From NCBI RefSeq assembly GCF_004923295.1, contig NZ_CP039634.1:186001-250000 (forward strand): a DNA stretch of 64,000 nucleotides, read 5' to 3'. The translations under genes were made by a program, and so were the position numbers. Source of the stretch: Azospirillum sp. TSH100. Its GTDB lineage: Bacteria > Pseudomonadota > Alphaproteobacteria > Azospirillales > Azospirillaceae. Shown here one piece after another: positions 54,763-64,000 of this stretch. Position 1 is the stretch's first letter, and every line of letters begins with the position of its first letter. The notes beneath the pieces were generated by a model. The model searched no databases. It was not told where the DNA came from and worked only from the letters and a program-made list of their open reading frames with translations.

Positions 54763-55007
54763 CGCTCCTTCTTTCGTGCCCCCCGACTGCCGGGCGCGAC
54801 CGCATGGCGGTTTGAAGGGGCGGCAAAATACGATAAAGAGAAGGGGCTTTCCGAAGCCGGTCCGTGTTCCGCGGCCCGGGCCACTGGAAGGCCCCTTTTT
54901 CTGCATTCAGCCGGCCCGCCATGACGGGCAAGCGCAGGTCGACCGTGACGCTCAAGCCACCGTACCGGCAGGCTCCCACCCTGACCACACCGACTTTCAA
55001 GGACGAG

Positions 55008-56078
55008 ATGACGGCCAACGGCAAATCTTCCGAGACTCCGCCGCCGGAGAACGAGGACATCGCCAAGCTGCTTCGCGCCTTGAACGAAGATCTGCGGGCC
55101 GATCCGCAGGACGACGATCTGGACTATGAGGAGGAGGAGCCGGAAGGCCGCAGCCGCCTGCCGCTGGGCAAGATCGCGCTGGCCCTGGTGGCGGCGGGCG
55201 GCATCGCCGTCGGCGTGGTGTATCTCGGGTCGGGTGATACGGCGCCGGTGACGACGGCGGCCAGCAACTCGGCGCCGATGGTGCCGGCCCCGGCGATCAC
55301 CCGCGCCCCGTCCAACCAGACAGCCGCCACCCCGACGCCCGCCGCCCCGGCGCCCTCGACCGGAAGCCTGCCGACCCCGGCCACCACGCCGCCTGCCGCT
55401 GCGACGCAGGCGCCACCGGTCCAGGCTGCACCCGCCCAGACGCCTTCCCCCCAGACGGCCCCCTCCGCCGCACCGCCTCCGCCGGTCGCGGCATTGCCCG
55501 CCAGCCCACCGCCGGTTCTAAAGGTGCCGGAACCCCCGGCCGTCCCGGCCACCGCCCCTGCTGCCGCGCCAAAGCCGCGCGTCACGGCCGAAAGCGCGCC
55601 CAGCGCCCCTGCGGTCCAAAAGCCGGAGCCTCCGAAGACCGAAACGACAAAGCCGGAAGCGTCGGCGGATACCGGGTCGCTACAGGCAATGCTGGCGCCG
55701 CCCAAGGAGGCGGCAAAGCGTCCGCCCGCGACACCGGCAACCCCCGCAACTCCTCCTCCCGCTGCCTCCTCCGGCGCCGGCGAGGCGAAGCCCACCGCCA
55801 AGGCCGCCGCCCCGTCCGTACCATCCGCTCCGCCGCCGGCCGGGCGCTATACGGTGCAGGTCGGCAGCTTCTCGGTGACGGCGAACGCCGATTCCCTGCT
55901 GCAACGGCTGCAAGGCAACGGGTTCCAGGCCTATACGGTGGACTGGACGGACAGTTCCAACCGCTCCTGGCGTGCAGTCCGCGTCGGCGGTTACCCCGAT
56001 CCGGCCGCCGCCAAGCGCGAAGCGGAGCAATTGAAATCGAAGATGGGACTAAATCCGGTCGTCGTCACCACCCGCTGA
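55008..56078 (+). CDS. SPOR-domain membrane protein (FtsN-like layout)
   Basis: The 356-residue protein starts at ATG 55008, with AAGGACGAG ahead of it; ATG 54921 would add 29 residues without a ribosome site. Residues 1-52 are acidic and cytoplasmic, residues 53-75 form a membrane helix (LGKIALALVAAGGIAVGVVYLG), and residues 80-275 are a Pro/Ala/Thr-rich disordered periplasmic linker. The C-terminal SPOR domain (about 280-356, RYTVQVGSFSVTANADSLLQRL) binds denuded peptidoglycan. This layout suggests a division or cell-wall protein. A clear terminator follows. Confidence 0.88.
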   Translation: MTANGKSSETPPPENEDIAKLLRALNEDLRADPQDDDLDYEEEEPEGRSRLPLGKIALALVAAGGIAVGVVYLGSGDTAPVTTAASNSAPMVPAPAITRAPSNQTAATPTPAAPAPSTGSLPTPATTPPAAATQAPPVQAAPAQTPSPQTAPSAAPPPPVAALPASPPPVLKVPEPPAVPATAPAAAPKPRVTAESAPSAPAVQKPEPPKTETTKPEASADTGSLQAMLAPPKEAAKRPPATPATPATPPPAASSGAGEAKPTAKAAAPSVPSAPPPAGRYTVQVGSFSVTANADSLLQRLQGNGFQAYTVDWTDSSNRSWRAVRVGGYPDPAAAKREAEQLKSKMGLNPVVVTTR

Positions 56079-56144
56079 CCCCAGGCCGGACCGGCAGGGC
56101 CAGCTGCATGGTCCTTTCCCCTGCGACACCGTGTCATACAAGCG

Positions 56145-56183
56145 AAAGCCCGGCGGCGACATTTGGTCGCGGCCGGGCTTTTT
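56145..56183 (+). terminator. terminator after the SPOR-domain gene
   Basis: AAAGCCCGGC-GGCGAC pairs with GTCGC-GGCCGGGCTT across an ATTTG loop, followed by a T-run. It is 66 bases after the SPOR gene and separates it from the signalling operon. Confidence 0.85.
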
Positions 56184-56344
56184 CTTTCGGCCTTTACCCC
56201 CGTTCTTTGGTCGGGGGAGCCGGGAGTGCCGCTTGATCCCCACTTCTCTTTGCTCGTAACATGGACATTCCAGGGGACGAACGCATTGCCCCGGCCGCAA
56301 ATTGGGAAGCCGGCACAAGACCGGCGCACCGGAGGACGCCCGCC

Positions 56345-56743
56345 ATGAAGCCGACCATCCTGGTTGTCGACGACGAGCCCAGCATCGTCCTGTCGCTCCA
56401 GGTTCTCATGCAGCGCGCCGGGTTCGACGTGCGCATCGCCCGCGATGGGGACGAGGCGCTGCGCTCGGTGGAGAACTTCACGCCCGACCTGATCCTGCTC
56501 GACGCCATGATGCCGAAGCGCGACGGCTTCGACGTCTGCCAGACGCTGCGGACCAACCCGGCCTGGAAATCGCTGCCGATCATCATGCTGACGGCGCGCA
56601 GCCGCGACGTCGAACGGCAGAAGGGCCTGGCGCTGGGCGCCACCGACTACATCACCAAGCCCTTCTCCACCCGCGACCTGCTGACCACCGTCCGCCGTCA
56701 TCTGGGCCTGCCCGCCACCGGCGGGATGGAGCCGGCGCCATGA
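56345..56743 (+). CDS. single-domain response regulator
   Basis: The 132-residue protein, from ATG 56345 with GGAGG upstream, is a lone receiver: [19 protein letters not shown], the phosphorylated Asp53 ([13 protein letters not shown]), Thr in IMLTARS, and Lys in [12 protein letters not shown]. There is no output domain. Its stop overlaps the start of the sensor/exonuclease gene (ATGA), so the two proteins are coupled. It is probably a phosphate relay or allosteric partner of the kinases in this operon. Confidence 0.92.
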   Translation: MKPTILVVDDEPSIVLSLQVLMQRAGFDVRIARDGDEALRSVENFTPDLILLDAMMPKRDGFDVCQTLRTNPAWKSLPIIMLTARSRDVERQKGLALGATDYITKPFSTRDLLTTVRRHLGLPATGGMEPAP

Positions 56744-58971
56744 CCGCCCCGGCGCTCGACGGGTCACGACCGGACCGCAAGAGCGGCGGAGCGCCGTCGT
56801 CCGCCCCCCTTCCCCGATCCTTGCCCCGCCGCATGATCCCGCTGGCCTTCCGTGCCGCCGGTCTCGGTCTGGTTGCGCTGGCGATCGGACTGGCGGTGGC
56901 GGTGCGCGGGTCCGATGCGTCGGACCCGCTGCTGACCTACGCCGTGGTGATGACGGCCGCCTGCGCCGCGGCGGTATGGGGGCTATGGCTGGCGGTCGAC
57001 CGCTATCTGCTGCGCGCCGCCGAGACGCTGAGCCGCGAAGCCGGTCTGATCGCCCACGGCAATGCGGAAGGTGCGGTCGGCGGCCGGGTGCCGCTGGCCC
57101 GCTATGGCGACCTGCTGCCGATCGCCCGCGCAGTGAACGAGCTGTCTGACAAGCTTGCCCAGGTTCGCCGCGACATCGCCCGCACCGTTGCCGAGTCCAC
57201 CGCCAAGGCGGAAGAGCAGAAGACGCGGCTCGCCGCCGTGCTGCGCGACCTGCATGAAGGCGTCCTGGTCTGCAATACCAGGCACCAGATCCTGCTCTAC
57301 AACCAGACCGCCCTCGACATCCTCCACCTGACCGGAGAGCTTGGGCTGGGCCGCTCGCTGCTGCATTTCGTGGTGGCGGAGCCGGTGACCCACACGCTGG
57401 AACGGCTGACCCTGCGGGTGCGCGAAGGCCGCCACCTCACCCACGAACACGGCACCACCGCCCAGTTCGTCGGCGCCACCACCGACGGCCGCATCCTGCT
57501 GGAAGGCCGGATGAGCGCCATCCTGCAAGATCCCGACCCCGCGTCGGACGAGCCGCCCACCATCACCGGATATGTGCTGACCCTGTCCGACGCCACCAGC
57601 GAGTTGGCGGCATTGGGGCAGCGCGACGCCCTGTTGCGCGAGGCGACGGAGGGCTTCCGCGCTCCGATCGCCAACCTGCGCGCGGCGGTGGAGACGCTGT
57701 ACGACGCGCCCGACCTGGGCCCCGGCGACCGAGCCGCTTTTGAGAGCGCGATGCTGGACTCCTGCTCAAGCCTGTCGCAAAGGCTGGAACAGGTCACAAC
57801 CGCCTACCGCAACGTCGTCACCGGCAGCTGGCCGATGAGCGACATCCACTCCAACAACCTGATCACTCTCGTCGCCCACCGGGTGGGAGCCGAGTCCGCG
57901 GCAACGGTGACGCTGACCGGCCTGCCGCAATGGGTGCATGGTGACAGCCACAGTCTTGTCCTGCTGTTCGCTTACCTGATCGGGCGGGTTCAGGCGCTGA
58001 CCGGCGCCACCGCCTTCGATCTGGAGGCGGCCGGGCCGCAGGATGGTGATCGCTGGGTCTATCTCGACCTCGTCTGGCAGGGGCCCGCAGTGCCCAGCGC
58101 CACGGTGGACAGCTGGCTGGACCGGACCCTGCCCGACGGACTGGGCGGGCTCAGCGCCAGCGACGTGCTCCAGCACCATCGCAGCACCGCCTGGAGCGAA
58201 CCGCTGCCCACGGACGACGGCGCCGGACGCGCCCGGCTGCGCGTGCCGTTGCCGCCGGCGCAATCGTCGCGCACCGCCCAGCCGCGACCGAAGGCCGGCG
58301 CCCGGCCGGAATTCTTCGATTTCGGGCTGCTGCACCAGCCACTGGCGACCAGCGAGCTTGGCCGCACGCCGCTGGACCGGCTGCATTACGTGGTGTTCGA
58401 CACCGAGACCACCGGCCTGTCGCCCAGCACCGGCGACGAGATCATCCAGATCGCCGCGGTCCGTGTGGTGGGTGGGCGCATCCTCACGGGCGAGACCTTC
58501 AACACGCTGGTCGACCCCCGCAGGCCGATCCCGGCGGAGTCGGTCCCCTTCCACGGCATCACCGATGGCATGGTGACGGGCAAGCCGACCATCGACGCCG
58601 TGCTGCCGCAATTCCGCAGCTTCGTCTCCGGCGCGGTGCTGGTGGCGCACAACGCCGCCTTCGATCTGAAATTCCTGAAGATGAAGGAACGGACGGCGGG
58701 GGTGGCGTTCGACTGTCCGGTGCTCGACACCATGCTGCTGTCGCGCATGCTGCTGGGCAATGACGGCGACCACACGCTGGACGGCATCGCCGAGCGGCTG
58801 GGCATCGAGGTGGTCGATCGGCACACGGCGCTGGGCGACAGCCTTGTGACCGCCGCGGTGTTCCTGCGGATGATCGAGATGCTGCGCGAGCGCGACGTGC
58901 GGACGCTGGACGACGCCATCCGCGGCGCCAACATCCTGGTCGAACTGGCAGCCCGGGAACGCGCCTTTTGA
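56740..58971 (+). CDS. membrane sensor with PAS and pseudo-kinase region fused to a DnaQ-type 3'-5' exonuclease
   Basis: The 743-residue protein has two membrane helices (about residues 30-85), a HAMP-like part, a PAS domain (about 165-290), and a HisKA-like region in which the usual phosphoacceptor His is Phe306 ([12 protein letters not shown]). Residues 550-730 form a DEDDh exonuclease: Asp554 and Glu556 in FDTETTG, the Asp in [12 protein letters not shown], and His/Asp in [12 protein letters not shown], all intact. The fusion thus couples a sensor to an active-looking nuclease. Related exonucleases occur next to acetate symporters in other bacteria, which fits the symporter-kinase gene downstream. 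Confidence 0.85.
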   Translation: MTAPALDGSRPDRKSGGAPSSAPLPRSLPRRMIPLAFRAAGLGLVALAIGLAVAVRGSDASDPLLTYAVVMTAACAAAVWGLWLAVDRYLLRAAETLSREAGLIAHGNAEGAVGGRVPLARYGDLLPIARAVNELSDKLAQVRRDIARTVAESTAKAEEQKTRLAAVLRDLHEGVLVCNTRHQILLYNQTALDILHLTGELGLGRSLLHFVVAEPVTHTLERLTLRVREGRHLTHEHGTTAQFVGATTDGRILLEGRMSAILQDPDPASDEPPTITGYVLTLSDATSELAALGQRDALLREATEGFRAPIANLRAAVETLYDAPDLGPGDRAAFESAMLDSCSSLSQRLEQVTTAYRNVVTGSWPMSDIHSNNLITLVAHRVGAESAATVTLTGLPQWVHGDSHSLVLLFAYLIGRVQALTGATAFDLEAAGPQDGDRWVYLDLVWQGPAVPSATVDSWLDRTLPDGLGGLSASDVLQHHRSTAWSEPLPTDDGAGRARLRVPLPPAQSSRTAQPRPKAGARPEFFDFGLLHQPLATSELGRTPLDRLHYVVFDTETTGLSPSTGDEIIQIAAVRVVGGRILTGETFNTLVDPRRPIPAESVPFHGITDGMVTGKPTIDAVLPQFRSFVSGAVLVAHNAAFDLKFLKMKERTAGVAFDCPVLDTMLLSRMLLGNDGDHTLDGIAERLGIEVVDRHTALGDSLVTAAVFLRMIEMLRERDVRTLDDAIRGANILVELAARERAF

Positions 58972-59180
58972 ACGCGCCCGACCGCATCACGGGGCCCCGC
59001 CGGTACCGTGACCGGATGATCGGCCTGTTCCTGCTGGCCGCCGCCCTGTTCAACCCGCCGCTGCTCGGCCTGTTCGGGATAGAGGGCAATATCCTGGGCG
59101 TCCCGGCGCTCTATGTCTGGGTGTTCGGGCTCTGGGCGGCGGTAATCCTGCTGGCGGCGCTCGCCGGCCGCGCGCGGTAG
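58968..59180 (+). CDS. small two-helix membrane protein (70 aa)
   Basis: This 70-residue protein overlaps the exonuclease gene by four bases. It has a charged N-terminus (APDRITGPRRYRDR) and two membrane helices (IGLFLLAAALFNPPLLGLFG and VWVFGLWAAVILLAALAG). Small proteins of this layout often precede symporter or symporter-kinase genes of the acetate type. It lies nine bases before the symporter-kinase gene. The function is unknown; a small subunit of the transporter is one possibility. Confidence 0.75.
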   Translation: MNAPDRITGPRRYRDRMIGLFLLAAALFNPPLLGLFGIEGNILGVPALYVWVFGLWAAVILLAALAGRAR

Positions 59181-59189
59181 GGGGGCGGC

Positions 59190-61994
59190 ATGGAGGCCGG
59201 CCTGGAGGTCAAGCTGGATTGGGCCGCCGTCCTGATCGCCGCCCTTCTCTATCTCTCCGCCCTGTTCGCCATCGCCCATTGGGCAGATCGGCGGGAAGCG
59301 GCGGGGCGGAGCGTGATCGCCTCCCCCACCATCTTCGCACTGTCGCTGGGGGTCTATTGCACCACCTGGACCTTCTATGGATCGGTTGGGCGGGCGGCGA
59401 CTTTGGGCATCGGTTTCCTGCCGGTCTATCTCGGCCCCACCCTGCTGATGCTGCTGGCGCCGCTGGTGCTGCGCAAGATCCTGCGCATCGCCAAGGCGCA
59501 GCGCATCACCTCGATCGCCGATTTCCTCGCCAGCCGCTACGGCCACAGCCCCCTGTTGGGCGGGCTGGTGGCGCTGACCGCCACGGTGGGGGTGACGCCC
59601 TACATCGCACTCCAGCTCAAGGCGGTCGCCGTCAGCTTCGACGCGCTGACCGGCGGCACCGGATTCGGCACGACCACCGTCCCCTTCCTTGACCAGGGTC
59701 TCCTGATCGCCGCGGTGATGGCGCTGTTCGCCATCGTCTTCGGCGCCCGCCAGATCGACGCGGCGGAGCACCATCCCGGCATGGTCGCCGCCATCGCGTT
59801 GGAGTCGCTCGTGAAGCTGGTCGCTTTCCTGGCGGTCGGCATCTTCGTGGTCTGGGGCCTGCATGGCGGGTTGGAGAGCCTGTTCGCCGCCGCGTCCGCC
59901 AAATCGGATCTCGCCCGGCTGATGGGCAGCGCGGCTGCATTGGGCAACGCCGCATCGGGCGGTGGGCCGTGGGGTGCCTGGGTCGCCACCACCATCCTCT
60001 CGGCGGCGGCGATGCTGTGCCTGCCACGCCAGTTCCAGGTGATGGTGATCGAATCGACGGACGAACGCCATCTCGACCGCGCGGTCTGGCTGTTCCCTCT
60101 CTACCTGCTGCTCATCAACCTGTTCGTCCTGCCTGTGGCGCTGTCGGGGCTGCTGATCTTCGGCGGCGCGCTGGACCCGGACCTGTTCATGGTCGGGCTG
60201 CCCCTGACCGGCGGGGCGGGATGGCTGGCCCTGCTGGCCTTCCTGGGCGGGCTGTCGGCGGCAGCCGGGATGATCGTCGTCGAGTCGGTGGCGCTGTCCA
60301 CCATGCTCTGCAACGATCTGGTGATGCCGATCCTGTTGCGCACCCGGCCGCAGGCGCTGGCCCGCTCGGCCGATCTGGCACCGCTGCTGCTGGCGGTGCG
60401 CCGCGTCGCCATACTGGCGATCCTGCTGTTCGGCTACGGCTATTTCCGGCTGGCGGGGTCGGCCTATGCCCTGGTGTCGATCGGCCTGATCTCCTTCGCC
60501 GCGGTGGCGCAGTTCGCCCCGGCGCTGATCGGCGGCCTTTACTGGCACGGTGGCACCCGGCGCGGCGCCATCGGCGGCGTCGCAGCGGGAACGCTGGTCT
60601 GGGCCTACACCCTGCTGCTGCCCAGCTTCGCGCGGTCGGGCTGGCTGCCGGCCAGCTTCATCACCGACGGGCCCTGGGGGATCGCGGCCTTGCGGCCCTA
60701 TGCGCTGTTCGGGCTGGAGGGCTGGGATTCGCTGGCGCATGCGCTGTTCTGGACCGCACTCGCGAACATCGGCGCCTATGTCGGCCTGTCGTTGTTCGAC
60801 CAGCCAGGCGCCACGGAGCGGGCGCAGGCCGCCGCCTTCGTCGACGTCTTCCACTCGGCACCGGACGCCGCCGCCCGGCAGGGAGACGCGCTGCCAGACT
60901 GGCGCAGCGCCGCCAGCGTCGGCGACCTCACCCGCGTGGTCGCCCGCTTCCTCGGTCCCCTGCGGGCCGAGCGGGCCTTCGTCGGCGCCGATCCGGACGA
61001 GCCGGCCGGTCCGGAGCGGCTGCGGCTGGCCGAACGGCTGCTGGCCGGCGCGATCGGCGGAGCGTCCGCCCGCGTCGCCCTCGCCTCCTCCGTTTCGGCA
61101 GGTGCGGTTGAGGCGGCGGAGCTTCTGCGCATGCTGGATGAGACCAGTGACGTCATCGCCCACAGCCGCGAGCTGGAGCGCAAAACGGCGGAGCTGGAGC
61201 GCGCCACCGACGCCCTGCGCGCCGCCAATGAACGGCTGACCGAACTGGACCGGCTGAAGGACGATTTCCTGTCCACCGTCACCCATGAACTGCGCACGCC
61301 GCTGACCTCGATCCGGGCGCTGAGCGAGATCCTGCACGACGATCCCGAACTGGACGCCGAACAGCGCCGGGAGTTCCTGGCCGTCATCATCAAGGAAAGC
61401 GAGCGGCTGACCCGCCTGATCAATCAGGTGCTGGACATGGCGAAGATCGAAGCCGGCGCGCTTGACTGGCGCATCGGAACCATCGACGCCGGGCCGGCGC
61501 TGGCCGAGGCGGTCGCCGCAACCGAGGCCCTGTTCCGCGAGCGCGGCATCGCCCTGTCGGTCGAAATTCCGGACGGTCTGCCGCCGGTGCGTGGCGACGT
61601 CGACCGGGTGATTCAGGTCGTCGTCAATCTGTTGTCAAACGCCGCCAAATTCACCCCGTCCGGCGGCCGGACCCGGCTGGAAGCCCGGCAGGACCGCGAC
61701 GTCCTGCGGGTGACGGTGGCGGACAGCGGCCCCGGCGTTGCGGCCAAGGACCGCGACCTCGTGTTCGACCGCTTCCGCCAATCGGGCGATACGCTGACCG
61801 GCAAGCCGGCCGGCACCGGACTCGGACTGGCCATCGCCAAGCGAATCGTCGAGCATCTCGGCGGCCGGATCGGGGTGGAGGATGCACCGGATGGACCGCC
61901 ACCCGAGTCGGGCCGGGGCGCGGCCTTCTGGTTCACGCTGCCTCTCGCTGATCGTGGGATCGGAACGCCGCCGGCTTCCGGTCGGGCAGAGTGA
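59190..61994 (+). CDS. sodium:solute symporter-histidine kinase fusion (CrbS/MxtR type)
   Basis: The 934-residue protein joins a sodium/solute symporter-like domain (about residues 10-520, twelve or more helices, opening SVIASPTIFALSLGVYCTTWTFYG) to a cytoplasmic coiled coil and a histidine kinase with His699 (STVTHELRTPLTS) and a HATPase domain (NAAKFTPSGG, GKPAGTGLGLAIAK). There is no C-terminal receiver. CrbS/MxtR proteins sense or take up acetate-type substrates and switch on acetyl-CoA synthetase through a NarL-type regulator. The partner regulator is not obvious in the window. Confidence 0.9.
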   Translation: MEAGLEVKLDWAAVLIAALLYLSALFAIAHWADRREAAGRSVIASPTIFALSLGVYCTTWTFYGSVGRAATLGIGFLPVYLGPTLLMLLAPLVLRKILRIAKAQRITSIADFLASRYGHSPLLGGLVALTATVGVTPYIALQLKAVAVSFDALTGGTGFGTTTVPFLDQGLLIAAVMALFAIVFGARQIDAAEHHPGMVAAIALESLVKLVAFLAVGIFVVWGLHGGLESLFAAASAKSDLARLMGSAAALGNAASGGGPWGAWVATTILSAAAMLCLPRQFQVMVIESTDERHLDRAVWLFPLYLLLINLFVLPVALSGLLIFGGALDPDLFMVGLPLTGGAGWLALLAFLGGLSAAAGMIVVESVALSTMLCNDLVMPILLRTRPQALARSADLAPLLLAVRRVAILAILLFGYGYFRLAGSAYALVSIGLISFAAVAQFAPALIGGLYWHGGTRRGAIGGVAAGTLVWAYTLLLPSFARSGWLPASFITDGPWGIAALRPYALFGLEGWDSLAHALFWTALANIGAYVGLSLFDQPGATERAQAAAFVDVFHSAPDAAARQGDALPDWRSAASVGDLTRVVARFLGPLRAERAFVGADPDEPAGPERLRLAERLLAGAIGGASARVALASSVSAGAVEAAELLRMLDETSDVIAHSRELERKTAELERATDALRAANERLTELDRLKDDFLSTVTHELRTPLTSIRALSEILHDDPELDAEQRREFLAVIIKESERLTRLINQVLDMAKIEAGALDWRIGTIDAGPALAEAVAATEALFRERGIALSVEIPDGLPPVRGDVDRVIQVVVNLLSNAAKFTPSGGRTRLEARQDRDVLRVTVADSGPGVAAKDRDLVFDRFRQSGDTLTGKPAGTGLGLAIAKRIVEHLGGRIGVEDAPDGPPPESGRGAAFWFTLPLADRGIGTPPASGRAE

Positions 61995-62273
61995 TCGGAC
62001 ATGTGACCGGACACCGGCCATTACAATCGTCTGGCAGCCCCACAATCCCGTGTTATCTTTCGCGGCACCCACACTCCACAGGGAACAGGGGATTGACGCT
62101 TGCGTTCCGGCCCAGGCTTACGCCGATGGCGGCATACAACCGATGGGGTGCCATACGCCACAGCCCTTCCCGTTCGGACGATGCGCGCTTATGGTGGGGT
62201 GCGCGGATCGGCGTGTGACGCGGTTCCGGCGGAACGGCCCGCTTGTCTTGCGGGTTGGCGGTAGGAAGGCGGG

Positions 62274-63926
62274 ATGGGCAAGATACTGGTTGTCGACGAC
62301 GAGCGGGACGTCCAAACACTGATCATGCAGCGCTTCCGCCGCGCCGTCCGGACCGGCGAACTGGAATTCCTGTTCGCCCATGACGGGCAGGAGGCGCTGG
62401 ACACCCTGCGCGCCCGGCCCGACATCGACATGGTCCTGAGCGACATCAACATGCCCGGCATGGATGGGCTGACCCTGCTGGATCATCTGCCGCAGGTGAA
62501 TTCCGATATCCGCGCGGTCATGGTCTCGGCCTATGGCGACCTCGGCAACGTGCGCGCGGCGATGAACCGCGGGGCCTTCGACTTCATCATCAAGCCGATC
62601 GACTTCGCCGATCTGGAAGCGACCATCCACAAGACGCTGGAAGCCTGCCGCGCCGTGCGCCGCCTGCGCGACGCGCTCCAGGAAACCCGCACGGCGGAGG
62701 CGGCGTCGCGTGCCCAGGCCGCCCGCATGCGCCGGGTGCTGGACGGCAGTCCGATCGGTGTCACCATCATCACCGAAGCCGGCGAACTGGTTTACTGCAA
62801 CCAGCGCTGCACCGACCTGTTCGGCGCCTCCGCCGACACGCTCCAGCAACGTTGCGCCCCCGCTCTGTTCCGCCATGTGCAGGAACGGCTTCCGGAGCGG
62901 GCCTCCGGCCCCGACGCCCTGTCGGTCACCGACGAGATCCACTATCTGCGCGATGATGGGCGGACGGTCTGGATGGCGATGTCCGTCGACCGCACCAGCT
63001 ACGAGAACCAGCCGGTCTTCATCGTCTGGCTCTATGACATCACCGAGCGCAAGGAGCAGGCGGAGGCGTTGCGCCGCGCCAAGGATTCGGCCGAGGAGGC
63101 GCTGGCCGATCTGGAGCGCATGCAGGCCGACCTGATCCGGGCGGAGAAGATGGCGGTGATCGCCCAGTTGATCGCCGCGGTCGCGCACGAGATCAACACA
63201 CCCGTCGGCATCGCGCTGACCGCCGCCACTCATTTGCAGACGGCGTCTGAGGCCATCATCATGACCTTCAATGGCGGCCAGCTGCGCAAGAGCGACTTCC
63301 AGGACTATGTCGGCACCGCCAGCGAGGTGTCCACCCTGCTGGTCGCCAACATCGAGCGCGCCGCCGCCCTGATCCAGAGCCTCAAGCTGGTGACCGAGGG
63401 CAAGGCCAGTTCGCCACGCAGCCGCGTCGGCCTGCGCGACTACCTGTCGGACATCGTGCTGGCGGTGCAGGTCCAGCCGGCCGCCGCCGGGCATGAGCTC
63501 ATGCTGGAATGCCCGGACGGGCTGGCGCTCGACACCTATCCCGGCGCCTTGACCGAGGTGCTGCTGGCCCTGCTGACCAACGCCTTCGCCCACGCTTTCG
63601 AGGCCGAGCCCGCCACCGCAGGTGCCGGCGATCCGCTGGAGGACACCATCCGCCGTCCGGGCAGAGTCACGGTTTCGGTGCGGATGCTGGGCGAGACCCG
63701 GGTGGAGCTGCGCGTTTCGGATGACGGCCGCGGCATTCCCGCCGACATCCAGCCGCGTCTTTTCCAACCCTTCACCACCACCCGCCGCGGTGCCGGCAGC
63801 ATGGGGCTGGGGCTTTATGCCGTGTTCAATCTGGTCACCGGCAAGCTGGGCGGCGAGATCGACATCGACAGCGAACCCGGCCGCGGCACCTGCGTGATCC
63901 TGCGGCTGCCGCTGGACGCCCCCTGA
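62274..63926 (+). CDS. receiver-PAS-histidine kinase
   Basis: The 550-residue cytoplasmic protein starts with a receiver (phosphorylated Asp57 in LSDINMPGMDG), followed by a PAS domain (about 150-270), a HisKA with His305 (AAVAHEINTPVG) and a HATPase domain (DDGRGIPADIQPRLFQPF, GAGSMGLGLYAVF). It has no membrane helix, so it likely receives phosphate or a signal from a partner such as the symporter-kinase 280 bases upstream, and passes it on. The start has GGAAGGCGGG upstream. Confidence 0.92.
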   Translation: MGKILVVDDERDVQTLIMQRFRRAVRTGELEFLFAHDGQEALDTLRARPDIDMVLSDINMPGMDGLTLLDHLPQVNSDIRAVMVSAYGDLGNVRAAMNRGAFDFIIKPIDFADLEATIHKTLEACRAVRRLRDALQETRTAEAASRAQAARMRRVLDGSPIGVTIITEAGELVYCNQRCTDLFGASADTLQQRCAPALFRHVQERLPERASGPDALSVTDEIHYLRDDGRTVWMAMSVDRTSYENQPVFIVWLYDITERKEQAEALRRAKDSAEEALADLERMQADLIRAEKMAVIAQLIAAVAHEINTPVGIALTAATHLQTASEAIIMTFNGGQLRKSDFQDYVGTASEVSTLLVANIERAAALIQSLKLVTEGKASSPRSRVGLRDYLSDIVLAVQVQPAAAGHELMLECPDGLALDTYPGALTEVLLALLTNAFAHAFEAEPATAGAGDPLEDTIRRPGRVTVSVRMLGETRVELRVSDDGRGIPADIQPRLFQPFTTTRRGAGSMGLGLYAVFNLVTGKLGGEIDIDSEPGRGTCVILRLPLDAP

Positions 63927-63991
63927 CCCTTCCGGATCGGTGGGAGAGCCCGGCGGCAGATTTCTACCGACGACATCTTCGGGATCCTGTC

Positions 63992-64000
63992 ATGGACGAC
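63992..64000 (+). CDS. possible start of a further gene (only three codons visible)
   Basis: An ATG at 63992 is followed by two aspartate codons before the window ends. It is 66 bases after the receiver-PAS-kinase gene and on the same strand. The weak GGGA upstream and the lack of further sequence leave this open. Confidence 0.25.

Noticed and set aside
58386..61337. A 983-codon open frame on the minus strand opposite the exonuclease and symporter-kinase genes
   Set aside because: It is antisense to two well-supported genes, its product is rich in Gln, Arg, His and Gly, and it shows no domain. GC-rich codon bias produces such long mirror frames.

Overview
The window is GC-rich, densely coding alphaproteobacterial chromosome. 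It looks like an Azospirillum or a close Rhodospirillales relative: the NifA has the alphaproteobacterial cysteine pattern, the nif gene order (nifA, nifB, a 2[4Fe-4S] ferredoxin, a TPR gene, an LRV protein, two nifZ, nifS, nifT) fits that group, and dcd-murA-DUF2948 is an alphaproteobacterial arrangement. I saw no insertion sequence, CRISPR array or rRNA.

Layout. 1-5 kb: tail of a LuxR-type regulator, a DJ-1/PfpI protein, a small secreted PRC-barrel-like protein, dcd-murA-DUF2948, a GNAT acetyltransferase and small hypotheticals. 5-12 kb: surface polysaccharide genes (UDP-glucuronate 4-epimerase-like, a WecA-type initiating transferase, two GT2 glycosyltransferases, a sugar epimerase/reductase and a membrane FlaA1/WbpM-type 4,6-dehydratase). 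12-19 kb: two identical tRNA-Thr genes, aroC, rnr, an S41 protease and rpmG. 19-33 kb: egtB, a membrane PAS protein with a decayed DnaQ-like domain, a TadE/G-like protein, an LrgA/LrgB pair, leuA behind a leucine-rich leader peptide, hldD, lgt, a MidA-type methyltransferase, pgeF, prs, and a small Cro-like/S24-repressor pair.

33-40 kb: a TorD-type chaperone, a hybrid histidine kinase, three small proteins, and a tetR-hlyD-ABC ATPase operon without its permeases. 40-52 kb: the nif block. NifA activates sigma-54 promoters, and upstream of nifB lie two TGT-N10-ACA NifA sites plus a -24/-12 promoter. Downstream genes serve cofactor assembly (NifB, ferredoxin, NifS) or MoFe-protein maturation (NifZ). 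The block also holds less expected members: a class III cyclase-FHA protein between nifA and nifB, a DegT-family aminotransferase homologue whose PLP lysine is replaced by glycine, and a SIR2-like protein.

52-64 kb: an LpxR-like outer membrane protein, a DUF4337 protein, YciB, a lone TatA, a SPOR-domain protein, then a signalling operon: a single-domain response regulator overlapping a sensor/exonuclease fusion, a 70-residue membrane protein, a symporter-histidine kinase of the CrbS/MxtR type, and a REC-PAS-kinase. The protein at 20.2-21.6 kb seems to be a catalytically dead relative of the sensor/exonuclease fusion.

All family assignments come from reading the sequence and from memory of the families; no database search was run.
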